Below are positions 46,156 to 57,235 of a stretch of 64,000 nucleotides of DNA, piece after piece (the first letter of the stretch is position 1; every line of letters starts with the position of its first letter). The notes beneath the pieces were generated by a model that was not told the origin of the DNA, made no database searches, and was given only the letters and a program-made list of their open reading frames with translations. This stretch comes from Fallopia convolvulus (lineage: Eukaryota; Streptophyta; Magnoliopsida; Caryophyllales; Polygonaceae): the NCBI GenBank assembly GCA_964016875.1, contig OZ024726.1, positions 51,882,825-51,946,824 of the forward strand. Reading direction: 5' to 3'. The translations under genes were made by a program, and so were the position numbers.

Positions 46156-47325
46156 ATGGTTAACCCGAGAAACAACCATCCAGGAAACCAAGCCGATGGG
46201 GCCTGCTTTGGGATGCAGGCTCTGAATCCCTACTTTCCCTATTATGACGCTGAGCACGAAGAAGATCAACTCGGGGTCAACATGGAAAATGATCAAGACG
46301 GGAACTCGTGGGAAGAGTCCGAAGAGGATCTCGAGGAGGACCCCAACCTTCCCATAAAGCTACCAGAAGACAACCCCACACCGGCCGAATTATCCCCATC
46401 CCCGGTGTACGAGCCCGAGAACTACCCCTCGGAGGATGAAGAGATGGCGCCGGGTTATGAGCCTGAGGATTACTCCGACGAGGAGAATGAAGAGTTGGTG
46501 CCCGAGTACCAACAAGAGGGGATTGTACCCGAGCTCGACTTTGAGAACGGGGAAGAAGAAGAAGTGGGTGATGAGGAGCTGGAGTAACTATGGCAAGCCC
46601 AAGCTGAGTGGGATGCCATGAACGAAGAAGATCAAGGATTCCACGAGTCCGAAGAGGAGGATTCGGACGGGGTGGTCATCGACCCAGAGACACCACCACC
46701 ACCACCCGTAATGGAGTATGTGCCCCCAGCCCCTATGCCACCCATGATCCAGGCCCCGAGGGTCATGCCATCCACGAGTCAGGTCCCGAGGGTGGAGGTA
46801 GTCTCACCTCTGCGAGCGCCCGAGCCCGAGGGGCCAATGCCGCCGATGACACATTTCTGGTGTCATGAAGACGAAGAGCTTCTACGGCAGCTTCAATCCA
46901 TGAACGTCGACCGCTCAGAGGAGAGATTCTATGGCCCACCCTCACTGTACGAGCGGGCAAGACAGGCACCCAGGGATGTATAGATGGAGGGGTTCGTCAC
47001 ATGGATGGAGGGGGAATCATCCAACCGCCGGGCTCGCCAGCCTTTGGTCAACGCTCCCCCACCATTCGACGTTGTACCCACCAGAGGCCGGAGGGTGAAC
47101 CGTGACCTGCTACAGAGCCACCAAAGGGAGTGGATCACGGAGACGGAAAGGGAGCGAGAGGAAAGGCTCCAACACCGGATCTGCATCGCGGAGCTGCAGG
47201 CCTGTGAAAACCGTCGCCACCGCAGAATCGAGCAGGCCAACTTACTCCTTAACAATGCCACGGGAATCATAGATGAGACTCTCTTCGAGGAAGGATTCCT
47301 CGATACTTACACCGACCGTGTTTAG
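46156..47325 (+). pseudogene. Acidic ORF between PBS and gag of the Gypsy element
   Basis: A single frame of 390 codons from ATG 46156 (MVNPRNNHPGNQADG), broken by TAA at 46585 and TAG at 46981. The first third is very acidic with repeats of PEDY/PENYPSEDEE-type. The middle is Pro-rich (PETPPPPPVMEYVPP, PMPPMIQAPRVMP). The last third is basic and helical (RRVNRDLLQSHQREW, EREREERLQHRI). I recognise no domain. It precedes gag by about 250 bases and shares the gag-like start MVN. It could be an accessory protein or a diverged duplicate of a gag leader. The function is unknown. Confidence 0.55.
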
Positions 47326-47578
47326 TTCTCCTTAGTATTGTATTTCTCTTTCCAAGAAGTGAGCGTAGACCACTTCTTTCGACTTCATTTTGTCTTCAGG
47401 AAGTCGAATCGGATTAGCTTTTTCTTTTTCCTAAGTTTGAAATGGATTAAGTTATAAAAGCCTTGTACTCTCTGTTATGAACCTATTAATGAAATTTTCT
47501 TCTTCACTACTAGAACTTGCGTGTTAATTCTCGTTTATATTATTGAATTAACAAATGAACCCAAACCCAAATATTCAG

Positions 47579-48516
47579 ATGGTGAATACTAGAGCTACCA
47601 ATCGCAGTCCTACCGACAATAGAGAAGGCCATGATGAGAGCGAATCCGAGGTCGGAGGCAGACCTCGAATCAATCCTCCCCCTGCACCGGCAGTTCCGTA
47701 AGCATTCAATGCGGAAACTGTGGCCGCATTGCGCACCTAGTGCAACAACTGATCCGAGAGGAAATTCCTGCTGCGCTACCTAAACCCGCAAACCTCGAAG
47801 CACCAGAGGTGGTGTCAGAAGAAGTGCATGAGGAAGTAGCCCAAGTGGCGGAGGTCAACCCCGAAAAGCGAACCCTGATCAGTTTCACGGAGGGAATCAA
47901 GGCTTTCAACGCCATGAAGCCTGACTCATACAATGGAACTGGGGATCCGTCAGGAGTACAATACTGGTTCTCTCATGTGGAAAGACTCCTACGCAATATA
48001 CCATGTGCTGAAGCGGACAAGGTGCACATGGCTGCACTAAAATTGAAAGATGAAGCAGGCGAGTGGTGGGAGAGTTCTAGTTTATCCAGCCGCCCAGATT
48101 TGAGCTGGACTATGTTCAAGGACAAGATGATGCGCAGATTCTTCACAGAATCCATGCGAGATGAAAAGCTGGATGAGCTCCACTCCCCGAAGTTGCATGG
48201 GTTGAGCGTGCTGGAAAGGGCTAAGAAGTTTAATCACCTCCTTCAATATGCTGAGGAAGAAATCACCACGGAAAAACAGAAGATCAAACACTTCCACCGC
48301 TGGATGGGCGATCACATCAAGCCTTGGATGGCAAACCGCTCCTTCAAAACCTTGGAGCAGTATGTGGACCATGCACACAGAATGGAGTCGACTCTTAAGG
48401 TCCCCGAGAGCAAGAAGTTCGGTGGAGGAAAGCCTCACCACTCCAGTCACAGTGGGTTTAAGAGGCCAGCATCTCCGCAAGGATCTCAGTGGTCCAAGAA
48501 GAGCAACGAGGGATAG
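47579..48516 (+). pseudogene. Gypsy gag (Retrotrans_gag type)
   Basis: Starts at ATG 47579 (MVNTRATNRSPTDN, the usual chromovirus-type start) and is frameshifted near 47738 after two stops. From there 47740-48516 is open with the capsid core: TGDPSGVQYWFSHVERLL, ALKLKDEAGEWWES, WTMFKDKMMRRFF, SVLERAKKFNHLLQYA and FKTLEQYVDHAHRME. It ends in a basic tail (RPASPQGSQWSKK) at the stop 48514. The zinc knuckle and all of pol are missing: at about 48535 sequence of a different, minus-strand Copia element begins. Confidence 0.8.
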
Positions 48517-48534
48517 AATAGATCAAGCTAGTCA

Positions 48535-49560
48535 TTTTGGGGTAAAAGAAAAGTTTTCTTGCTTCAACAAAGAAGTCTCAATTTTAAATATGAAAGCATG
48601 CATCCAAGATAACAAGTCATGATCATGCAAATCATTATGAACATATAATAAGTAGAAAGAGATCACCAGCATGCACTATTCTCTTGACATCAGTTATTCT
48701 ATCCGATCATCGAGGAAATAGTGGATCGGGACTTGATAGTTCATGATGATCATGCCTAAGAGAATCCTTAAATTCTCATATGGTTTTTTTTTTGTCTGAA
48801 GCCTTGGTGAAGAAATCCGCCACTTGGTTTTTTAGTCCTGCAATGATCCAACTTGATAGAACCTCTTTCCACATTATTTCTAAGAAAGTGATGTCTAATG
48901 TCAATATGCTTAGTGCGAGAATGTTGAACCAAATTTTAGAGATATTAATACCACTTGTATTATCACAAAGAATATCAACGGTACTAAGAGACATACCATA
49001 ATCCTCAAGCTGTTGCTTTAACATAAGTACATGGGAACATCAAGTGGCATCAAAAACATACTCTGCTTTAGCCGTGGAGAGAGAAACTGGATTTTGTTTC
49101 TTCAACGCAAGAAAGGTACGATGAGATCGTTTCTCCTTCCATCATAGAAAAAGTATAAAAGTGTCTCTTGACAGTAATTATGAGAGTTTCCTTAAAATCG
49201 AAACTCCCACTGTGAATTTAGTTGAGAGCCTTCCACATCTCTTTGGTAGTAGCAAAGTTAGAGAATTTACACTTGTCTTCGGGGCTAAGACCATTGTTGA
49301 TGAAAGTCTTGGCAAGATAGTTTGCTTCCATGGGCTTAAGTTATCTGGTCCAATCACTATTGAATTACCCTTTTTTGTCAGCCGTGGTCGGAGATTACCA
49401 TACTTAATGGCAATCCAAGATTGATTTTTTTTCCCTTTGATCCAATCGGACATCCGGTTTTTTCATTGATCATATTGTTCGGGAAGAAGCAACAATGGTT
49501 TGTTGTTCCTTGAGCCAACTTCATAGTTCGAAGAACTCATCTTTGTTACTTGCAAGAGCA
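48535..49560 (-). pseudogene. Ty1/Copia remnant: gag pieces joined to RNase H
   Basis: Minus strand: gag scraps from about 49560 (WIAIKYGNLRPRLTKKG, then MWKALN-like context) to about 49130. RNase H starts directly after, at 49090 (QNPVSLSTAKAEYV-like, here with SVSLSTA), then LKQQLEDYGMSLSTVDILCD, NTSGINISK and NQVADFFTKA. Everything between gag and RNase H (protease, integrase, RT) has been deleted. Multiple frame changes. Confidence 0.7.
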
Positions 49561-49596
49561 AACACACAATCTAGAACGATAAGGATGATACCAATC

Positions 49597-50353
49597 ATTA
49601 GATCGAGTGTGTTAGAATATAGACTTTGATCTTGAAGGATTGGTGAACTTTGCGGCGGAAATAACGAAAACAAGTAACCTAGAAACACGTATTTCCAATC
49701 AAATGCGAACTTTGGTTCTTAGGTGTACACAACTCCTATGGACAAACCTCTATTCCTCGAAGTTGGACGACTCTTCCTAACTTGGCATAGCAAACTCGAC
49801 TACACAACCTTGGCTCGTACATAACTCGTATCAGTATCTTCGTGCTCCTTTCTTCCTTAAACCCTAATTGCAATTAGCTCCTAGAATTCTCTTCGGCGTG
49901 GAAAATGACACATACCATATATATTAACATACTAATGGCTAGAAGAAATTATATCCATAAATATAAGATATAATATAATTACATATATTTTATTCTATTA
50001 TAGAAAACTATCCATAAATAAATCTATCTAAAAACAACTCTTGCTTGGTCTCTGATCTTCTATTCTTGGGCAATAAGATGACCAAGAAATGGCCTTAGCA
50101 ACTCGGAAGCCACACACTTGTCTCCCTCGTTGTCGCCTTCCATAAGTAGCATTCCATGTCTTTGCTCCGTTCTTCTTGAACCAATGAACATGGAAATAGC
50201 TTTTACTTCATTTCTTCTATTCATTAAGGCTTGGTGATTCTCCTTTACATTCTTCTCCTTAAGTTAAGCATTTGAAATACCTCCAAATGCAAAGTATAAA
50301 ATCAACAAGATTTTTGATCATCAAAACCTAACTAGGCAATCAGTTTCCTAGCA
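49597..50353 (-). repeat. Probable Copia LTR, minus orientation
   Basis: The minus strand shows CGATCTAATGATTGGTATC, which aligns with CGATCCAACAATTGGTATC, the LTR end and PBS of the Copia at 23742. That places the inner LTR edge near 49597. The outer edge may be at CTTTCCTAGCA-like sequence ending 50353, giving a TG start, but this is not certain. No gene inside. Confidence 0.45.
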
Positions 50354-51029
50354 CCATTGTTTGGGTTGAGTTGGCTAAAATGATTTTGAGATGCCACCAT
50401 TCGTTGTTGGGATAACTATAAAGAGATTGAGATGCGAGATTCGTTTGTCCAATTGTCAACTGGGTCTGGCCAGTTACACTTGCGGAGGGCATGTTGAATA
50501 TATGTTCCCACATTAGAATTGAATGTTGAGACTAAAATTGCTTAGTATATATAACCTTATGAGCTACTACATACATTATCATATGATTTTGAGTTGTAAC
50601 CTAAGTCATTGCGTTTGTATACTAGATCCATACACCCATGACCCCTGCTTATCGGCTCTCGAATTTTATCAAGTCATATTTAGATCATCAATACTCAATT
50701 AGCCAGTAGTAAAGTAGTGTTAAATTATTGTAGTGTTGTTGGGTAAAAAAAAATATAAATTTATATCTAGGTCGTTATGTCGACCAAGAAGACGTTTGGA
50801 GTTATGTTGACCAAGAAAGAATTGAGAGTTAAATTTTGGGCTCAAGTTCTCAGCTGTCGAGACCCGAGACCATCATCATTCATAATGTACCTGCCCCTTA
50901 ATTTCCTCTTTAATTCTTTACACAATGCATAATACAATTCCCTTTTCATTTTAGCTACTAAAAATAGTATGTGTATAAAATAATATATTCCACTTACTTA
51001 TAAGTTATAACGTACCCTGTGCTTGTTAT
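50354..51029. other. Intergenic DNA, no gene seen
   Basis: AT-rich with no open frame or repeat that I can support. Confidence 0.4.
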
Positions 51030-51037
51030 TATAAAAT

Positions 51038-51223
51038 CGATTTTTCTAATCTATGCCCCAAGGGCATAGGTTAAGAACCTTAAAATGGAAATGAATTGTT
51101 GAATTTTATTATTAGGAATTATTTTGATTATTTTTTTAGGATTCATTAATTTCCTTTTAGGATTTTAGTTTCTATAACTAGTACTCTTAACCTATACCCT
51201 TAGGACATAGGATAGAAAAACCG
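51038..51223. mobile_element. Short MITE with perfect 8-bp duplication
   Basis: 186 bp. Left CGATTTTTCTAATCTATG and right complement CGGTTTTTCTATCCTATG continue inverted through AAGGGCATAGGTTAAGA-type sequence. TATAAAAT flanks both sides (51030-51037 and 51224-51231). A short second palindrome, CCCCAAGGG, lies inside each arm. Confidence 0.8.
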
Positions 51224-51231
51224 TATAAAAT

Positions 51232-53109
51232 TTACCTTTCCCCAGCTCGATCTGCTTTTGTTGAATATACTAGTATATTTTAGGAAGCTAAACGTCATGG
51301 ATGACGTATCGTCACTTGAATATTGTATAATATATGATAGTACCCATAATGTTGTGTGCTAGCTCAAATATATAGGGTGGGTGGGCGAATCATCAATCTC
51401 AAAATACGATATCTCTTTTCTTTTCATGTGTTTTGGATAGGACTAGAAACTACCACAATTTTTTAATATAATTTCTTCTTTTATTTTTCTAGTCCGAATT
51501 GACAGAAAAGAGATTGAACTAGAGATTTCTGCTCGACCCTGGGTTCATAAAATTTCGCTTTTCTAGAAAACCGAAATAATTTAGGCCTAGACCATTGAGG
51601 ACAACACTATTTAAAATAATAAAAAAGCCTAGGAGAAGCTTTTAGATTTCTTTTCAATAAAAAACACTTTTTTTTGGGTCACCCTTGTGCTTTTCAAGTG
51701 AACTTTAATTGTTTGTTAGTGCATAAGTTAGCTATAATTTTAAATATACTAACACACGTCAAATTCTTTTGTTATAGGACTTAGTTAGAATTTGATTAAT
51801 ACAAATAATAAATAAGAGGTGCTTTTGTATAAATTTTTTTCTTATAAAGGGCGATTTTGTGCAAACAATTGACAAAAAAAAAAAAATAGGTTTATAAAAA
51901 GTATTCTATAAAGGGTGATTTTGAGCAAAGTAATTGAAATAGAGGGTGATTTATATATCGATTGACATTTTGACCCTAACTATAGTACATAGACAAACTT
52001 GAAATTACTATAACGAGTAAGAACACATGCATTGCCGAATCAAGGGCAAAAGAAACGGCACATGGGTTGCCCCTTTGAGGGTAGAGAGATATTTTCAAGG
52101 TGGGCTCCACTTTTCCTCTTTGAAAAGCGAAAAGCGCAAAAGCGAACGATTCCCTTTCTCACCCAAATCCTCCACTTCACCCAAAATATCTCTCCATTAT
52201 TATTGTACGAACGATTTGTAGCCTAAATTACACTAAACCACCCTTAAATTATAACAGTTTTCATTAGAGTACTGATATTAAGATAATTTATATAAAATAC
52301 CTGATGGCCGATATTATGCAAACTTATTATCTCATCTATAAATATCTTGATACATTTAGGGTCTACTAAAGTTTTATCTTAATACATTTATGGTATGATA
52401 AAGTTGCCTTTGAAAAATTTTCTAAACATTAATTGATATATTTGAATTTGGGATCCTAGCTGGTCCACTTCTCTATGTTCACTACTTTGTTTTAACTTTT
52501 AATAGTAAGATTGGATTTTTTTTTTTTTGCCCAATGTATTTCAATAATTTTTCAAAAATTAGACTTGAGGTGCACTATAAATGTGGCGTGAAAAGTAAAT
52601 TGTAGAATTCAAACCGCCAGAAAAATTAGGATAAGATCGAATAAGAAAATAAAAATAAAAATAAAAATAAAAATAAAACAAGAGATTTTTTCTTATAAAT
52701 ATTATAGTAAAAATTTTAGTAAAAAATAATTACAGATCTTTCTAATATCTTCTTAATTATAATCAAATGCCATCTACTCCGTATTTCTTATCGTTATGAA
52801 AAATGATGCATTACAAATTTACAATTACCTTTATTTTCTTTTACTCTCTTTCATCCCTTTCCTGAAATGTGAGAGTTGGCAAACAGAGTAAAAGAGTACG
52901 AGGATCTCAAAGTTAGGGCGATTTATTGTAATTTTCTCTCATCCGGAACTTTACAAAATTCCTCGAGTTTTGCTTAAATTAATTAAATATTATATCTCTT
53001 CGTTCATTATAGAAAGGGCAACAGAACCAGATTTCAAGTCTACATTCATCAAAGCCAAAAGCAGATACTGCCCTCAGACTCCATTTTCTTCCTCCACTTT
53101 CACATCCAA
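51232..53109. other. Intergenic DNA upstream of the CONSTANS-like gene
   Basis: No gene. The two small overlapping ORFs at 52027-52226 show no family features. A hexanucleotide run (AAAAAT)n lies at 52646-52679. The last 130 bases before 53110 contain TTAAATATTATATCTC (TATA-like, about 52983-52995) and should hold the promoter and leader of the downstream gene. Confidence 0.45.
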
Positions 53110-55342
53110 ATGAAAACTCACAACACCGAACATCATCATCGGCGTCTTCCGCTCTGCGAATTCTGCAACGAGCGAAGCGTCGTGGTATTCTGCAAAGCCG
53201 ATGACGCCAAGCTCTGCTTGGTGTGCGACCACCAGGTGCACTCGGCCAACGCGCTCTCTCTCAAGCACCTTCGCTCTCCGATCTCCGACGATCGCTCCAA
53301 TCCAGCTGAATCCTTCTACGGTTCGCCTTTCGCTCTCCATCTGGCTTCAATTTGGGGCCTGGATCTGAATCCCTCGCAATCGCATACGGAATTTTACGAC
53401 GATGGCGATGGTGGATTCGATTCCTTCTGGATGGATTCCAAATCGGAGCTTATGGTTCCCGGCGAGGATCCTGGGACGTTTTATAATCTCTATACTAACC
53501 CTAATTATGATCAATGCCGGCTAATTCCTGATCACGATGGCCTGGAAGACGCGGATGGAGTGGGATTTAGTAGCTCTCATCATCTGGAAGGCTCCGCGAA
53601 GAGAAGGAGCCAAGATCCGGAGGTGTTGAAGCAGCTATTGGAGCTCCGTAAGCTGCAACTGTTGGAAGCTTCTGGAGGAGGAAATGGCGAGGAGGAGGAG
53701 GAGGCTGATAATTCAGTGGTGCCTAGGACGCCGAGCCAGGTCATGTGGGAGCTCCAAGGCGACGGTGAAGAAAGAGGAGGAGGAGGACGAGGTGGTGGTG
53801 GCAGTGGTGGATCCAATTTGGAGAAGGAGAATCCTGCGTTAGTTAACCAGCATCATCAAAATGCGGCCTGGATTCATGCTTCCAATCAGATCAACCAGCC
53901 TACACAGGTTTCTTTCTCCGATTACCAAATCTTTCTGTGCGCTTTATTATTTATTAGGAAAGATTAACCACATCTTATCGAGGCTAAGATGAATTGAGAA
54001 AGAATCCGCTACTTCAAGATGAAGTTATGCATTTATCTGTGTCAACTCTCTACTTTCTGTACATTGGTATCTCTTACATGAATGGATGATAAGTTTATAA
54101 GCAAATGAGTTGGAATGTCTGCCGTCTAATGCACACCTACTGCAACCCGCAGAGTAACCTCTGCAAAATTGCTGACTTTGGGATATTGCTCGACCAGCAA
54201 TGCTCAACTTTGAAAAGATTATTCATTTCAATCTTAATCACTAACTTTTAACCCCAATAGTTTTGGAACAAGGTTAGCTGTCTGCTTCTGGATTGTTGCC
54301 TAATTTTCTCAAATTTGATGGACACTGTAACTATTAGTTGTTAGTGTGCCATTATCTTTGACTCTTTGAGCAACACTTTCTAAAAGGACTTGAGTCTATG
54401 GAACTCAGCATGTGCAGTAGATAGTTTACTTGGAATATTAGCGAAGCCAATACACACTTGCTGAATTTGAAGTTTCTAGTGAATGAATCAATATGTTAAC
54501 ATGTTGCTTTTCATAGAATGTTTTGGCTGCTCTTTGTTCATTTTTCTGATGGTAATCAATCTTTATAATCCATGTCTGCAGATATGGGATTTCCATCTGG
54601 GTCAGACAAGACATCAAGAGGAGTCCAAGCATTTTGAGCTTGTCTTTGGCAGAACTGACACAGGATTCATGATCAATAACTCTAGCTCATTCATGAAAGA
54701 AAAGGATTTAGAAGACCTTCTCCGTGAGGAAATCACAGATTATAGAGTAGGCTGCTCTTCTCTGTTGTTTTTTGTATGTTAAAAAATATTGGAAAGTGTG
54801 TTGCCATGTTGAATCCTCTCTACTCCAAAACTGATAAATGATGGTTTTTCCAATGCAGAATGATCACCATACAATAAGCCAGGGGGCAACAACATCAGAG
54901 AGCAATAACTTACCAATTACCCAGTCGTCTTCTTGTTCGGCTTTTGGTAACCTGAGAAATTACGGCGCCTCACAAGATGTTCAGTTCATGGAACATTCAT
55001 TACTTGGTCAGGTTGACAGCCTGAATACGGCGGCTGCATCCAAGGCTAACACAGAGATGCTGGCACAGAACAGAGGTAATGCAATGAAACGTTACAAGGA
55101 GAAGAAGAAAACAAGAAGGTACATTTTTGGCAAATCTACTCCAAATACTCAAAAACATTAACTATCATTTGTTAAAAAAAAAAAGTGAACATATTTTATA
55201 TGGCGTAGTGCTGATGTTTTGATGGATGGGCATTAATAGGTACGAGAAGCACATAAGGTATGAGTCGAGGAAATTCAGAGCTGATACAAGGACGAGGGTA
55301 AAAGGGCGTTTTGTGAAGGCTACTGATGCTCCAGATAGTTAG
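53110..55342 (+). CDS. CONSTANS-like B-box/CCT protein, four exons
   Basis: Nuclear transcriptional regulator of the BBX/COL family. Exons: 53110-53907, 54582-54746, 54859-55118 and 55240-55342; introns are GT-AG, phases 0, 0 and 2, total 1326 nt, 441 residues. The N-terminus has one B-box zinc finger with CEFCNERSVVVFCKADDAKL and CLVCDHQVHSANALSLKH (about residues 16-55). Instead of a second B-box the chain continues RSPISDDRSNPAES. A basic patch and leucine-rich segment follow (VLKQLLELRKLQLLEA, about 176-191), then Glu- and Gly-rich runs. Exon 2 opens with IWDFHLGQTR, a conserved stretch in the COL9 to COL15 group. The CCT domain spans exons 3 and 4: NAMKRYKEKKKTRR then YEKHIRYESRKFRADTRTR and VKGRFVKA. 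The start is the first ATG after the TATA-like stretch. The gene is probably COL14/15-like with a lost second B-box; the exact orthologue is open. Confidence 0.9.
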
Positions 55343-56618
55343 AAACTGCACTCTTATGAGTTAAATTTTGTGTGTTTTTATCTTCTATTAGTGACTTATC
55401 TAGTGTATAATCCGGCAGATTTGTCATTGCCATTTCTATTTTGGTCTTTCGGTTGGTTTTATAAATTGATTTGGCAGTAATTATACTAGAAGACTTCAAT
55501 TAATCATTTTCAAACCCTCTTTCAAGTTCATTATTCACTTGCAAGTATAGCTAGTAATGAAATTTACAAGCAAAGGACCTGATGCTTATCCAAATAAATA
55601 AATCTCGTGTCTTAATTGTACAGAATTGAGGTTTGCATTATCAAAATTCTTTTGGACCAGAATCAGCACATCATATTCTCTATGAGTTTTATTCGTTGAT
55701 TGAATTCCTGTAACAAAAGATAATGATAACTTCAGGGACATGTATTGGACAATGACAGGTTAGGATGGCTGGATCACCATAATATTGAGCATGACATTTT
55801 AATTTTTTTTAAAAAATAAAACACATTATCTACAAGCATTCATCTTTCTCTATCGTCAAACCATTTTGTATTTAGATTTTTTTTAATTATTTTTTAAATA
55901 GGGTTATGTTTTTCAAAATAAGGTTTTAGTTTTTAAATTCGGATTTTTATTCTATGTCTTTAAAGAATAGGATAAAAAAAAAACTGATCTTTAAATAGAG
56001 GAATAATATTTCAGGTGCCATGAGACTCTTACTTGGGTTTTGAATTTTCTTACGTTTAATGACAAATTAATTTTTTTGGTCGGATAATGATAAGTTAATT
56101 GACATGAGTTTTATTATAGTCAAAAACTAGTAATATTGTTTACGTCAAATAAAGTCAATTTCACATTAGTATTGACTTTTAAAAATGTTAAACATGAATT
56201 TTAACTTGTGCTTTTCTATTTTACCTCTGTTGTCTTGGGAATAATCATATACGTCTGTTCTCAACTCTTAACTAATACTAACGATCCTTCAAAACTAATC
56301 CTAATGAATAGAAGAGAATAGTAGGAAGGACTATAAGTTACATTAGAAACTTGGCAACCCTATGAATAGCAGAATTTTAGAATCAAAGAAATGGAAAAGT
56401 AGACCTCAGCCCTTCACATGGCTCAAGGTAGGGTACATAGGGGTGTGGGATTAGTCAGGTGCTAGTAGCTCCCGATGCCCATATAAACCAAAAGAATATA
56501 TACAGTTAATTATCTTAGTTGTAAGAAATTTTTCCTGAGATGGTTAGAATTTTAATAAAGCTAAATAAAGATGGTAACAAATTGAGACACGCCTTAACGG
56601 TATAAATCGGGAAGTAAT
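55343..56618. other. 3' side of the COL gene and spacer
   Basis: Begins with the 3' untranslated region. Near 55960-55995 TTTTTATTCTATGTCTTTAAAGAATAGG is reminiscent of the MITE ends at 51038, possibly an old relic. No further gene. Confidence 0.4.
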
Positions 56619-57160
56619 TGTTGGACCCACTAAAACTCAGCCTAAAAGGACATGACGAGCCCAAGGAAATTGACACGAGCCATTAACGAAAAAGAACCAA
56701 AGGATCGGTTGAGTAATGAACGCGAAGAGGATATGGCGGAAATCTCGGCTCGGGGATATCGCACGAACAACCTCCTTAACGGCTATGTCATTGATGTTAG
56801 AGGCGAGATTCCTGGGATACACAAAAACGCTCCACCAACGGTTCGAAGAGAAGAAGGACTATAAAACCAGGGCGAAGCAGAGGTGAAGGAGAGGATGGAC
56901 AATCATACCCGAAGTCAATTTCCAAGCTTAATCCATTTCTACTCATTCGTTCTCTTTCACTCAAGTGTTCATCTGTATTTACAAGAGATTCATCTACCGC
57001 TACGATTATAATATACATATTACAACTTACTTGCTCTTATTTTTTATATCCTTTACCTAATTTTACATCTTGTCCGTAGTTCATAACGTGTTGCAATTGC
57101 TTTTTGGTTAGGATTTCCCACATTATAGCAGGTAACGCGTTAGTGTGATTATCCTGCCCA
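56619..57160 (+). repeat. Tat-lineage Gypsy 5' LTR
   Basis: Starts TGTTGGACCC, ends ATCCTGCCCA, 542 bp. TATA box at 56860-56866 (ACTATAAAACC) and the PBS eight bases downstream of its end support the call. The 3' LTR is outside the window. Confidence 0.65.
56860..56866 (+). promoter_or_regulatory. TATA box of the Tat LTR
   Basis: TATAAAA in GGACTATAAAACCAGG, 240 bases into the LTR. Confidence 0.55.
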
Positions 57161-57167
57161 AAATAAT

Positions 57168-57187
57168 TGGCGCCCACCGTGGGACCC
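57168..57187 (+). other. Tat primer binding site
   Basis: TGGCGCCCACCGTGGGACCC resembles the TGGCGCC...CCGTGGGG sites of the Tat/Retand group. Confidence 0.7.
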
Positions 57188-57235
57188 TAGCTAGCCAAAA
57201 AGGAGTCACGCTAAAACAACTGCGAAATCCGTCAA

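Noticed and set aside
46608..46868. 86-codon Arg-rich plus ORF
   Set aside because: Shadow frame of the acidic ORF at 46156-47325.
52027..52226. Two overlapping 64-codon ORFs
   Set aside because: Different frames of the same short AT-poor patch; no motif, no upstream or downstream gene structure.
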